Source: an uncultured Dehalococcoidia bacterium
GTDB lineage: Bacteria; Chloroflexota; Dehalococcoidia; Dehalococcoidales; UBA3254
Direction of reading: 5' to 3'
Assembly: GCA_903890885.1 (NCBI GenBank)
Contig: CAITCX010000008.1
Location: 1-5,839, forward strand
DNA: 5,839 bases
Shown: positions 5,448-5,839 of the stretch, piece by piece
Layout: every line of letters begins with the position of its first letter
How positions within the stretch are numbered: position 1 is the stretch's first letter
Notes under the pieces: model-generated
What the model saw: only the letters and a program-made list of their open reading frames with translations
What the model was told of the DNA's origin: nothing
Database searches by the model: none
Made by a program: the position numbers and the translations under genes

Positions 5448-5839
5448 TTAACGTCTTGATGCTGAAGCTGCAAATGAACGGGCCAGGTATTGCCCAGTAG
5501 CCGAGCCGGTCTGTTTAGCTACCTCCTCTGGAGTACCCGTGGCAATAATATATCCACCGCTGTCGCCTGCTCCGGGACCTAGATCAATGATATAATCAGC
5601 GTTCTTGATAACATCCAGATTATGTTCGATAACGACCACACTGTTACCGGCATCGGCTAATCTCTGTAAGACCCTTAATAAAGCAGCAACATCTTCAAAA
5701 GACAGTCCGGTAGTCGGTTCATCCAGAATGTAAAGTGTTCTGCCTGTAGAACGCCGAGAAAGCTCGGTTGCCAGTTTAACTCTTTGAGCTTCACCGCCCG
5801 AAAGAGTAGTGGCAGGCTGCCCTAAATGGATATAGCTCA
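5448..5839 (-). CDS. uvrA: Excinuclease ABC subunit A, C-terminal part (partial)
   Basis: UvrA is the damage-sensing ATPase of nucleotide excision repair; with UvrB it locates bulky DNA lesions. Only the last 130 codons are in the window, and the gene continues beyond the right edge. They hold the end of the second ABC ATPase: signature LSGGEAQR (5781-5804), Walker B ILDEPTTG (5706-5729) and the His switch in VVIEHNLDVI (His at 5622-5624). The usual UvrA tail follows, with DYIIDLGPGAGDSGG, ATGTPEEVA and GQYLA. The residue after TTGL, most often His in UvrA, is Ser here (5700-5702). The frame runs unbroken to the edge, so the GTG at 5637-5639 is not the start. The tail after GQYLARS is short and lacks long additions. 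It points toward sbcC, and the stops are about 106 bases apart. Confidence 0.96.
   Translation of the reverse strand, partial: SYIHLGQPATTLSGGEAQRVKLATELSRRSTGRTLYILDEPTTGLSFEDVAALLRVLQRLADAGNSVVVIEHNLDVIKNADYIIDLGPGAGDSGGYIIATGTPEEVAKQTGSATGQYLARSFAASASRR

Noticed and set aside
5333..5520. Open minus-strand frame overlapping the uvrA end and the convergent gap, with a protein-like look near its end
   Set aside because: It has no ATG, overlaps uvrA in another frame, has no usable start after the AGGAGG inside uvrA, and is short enough to be chance.

Overview
The window looks like a bacterial chromosome segment with housekeeping genes for division and DNA repair. No phage, CRISPR, tRNA or rRNA signal was found. 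The compact Rad50-like SbcC, an FtsA with a C-terminal membrane-binding helix, and a UvrA tail are all well preserved. The style of the SbcC N-terminus and of the UvrA tail recalls Chloroflexota, perhaps Dehalococcoidia. That placement is an impression from memory of these families, about 50% sure, and was not tested by a search.

Layout from left to right. Positions 1-228 hold no recognisable gene; at most a reading frame on the minus strand leaves the window at its left edge. Positions 229-648 (minus) encode a stand-alone response-regulator receiver domain with no output domain and with an altered switch residue. Positions 649-1084 contain no protein gene of normal size. They do contain a paired 8-bp box upstream of the regulator, a weak plus-strand promoter, and a block of nested inverted repeats (833-1008) ending in a strong bidirectional terminator (1017-1054). 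Together these look like an uncharacterised structured small RNA on the plus strand. FtsA (1085-2287, minus) ends against the same terminator and is preceded by a small unknown protein (2310-2522), probably in one operon.

A 250-bp divergent control region (2523-2773) separates this operon from sbcC (2774-5341, plus). It holds a 10-bp inverted repeat whose two arms each contain an outward-facing TATAAT, and a 16-bp dyad just upstream of sbcC. The sbcC gene is complete, with Walker A, Q-loop, CxxC zinc hook, signature, Walker B and a His switch, but no sbcD partner lies in the window. It converges on the 3' end of uvrA (5448 to the right edge, minus), so two DNA-repair genes lie tail to tail.

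How they fit together: FtsA tethers the FtsZ ring to the membrane, SbcC trims and opens DNA ends and hairpins, and UvrA detects bulky lesions. Nothing shows they are co-regulated. The most unusual content is the candidate structured RNA at about 833-1056 and the output-less receiver protein next to it.
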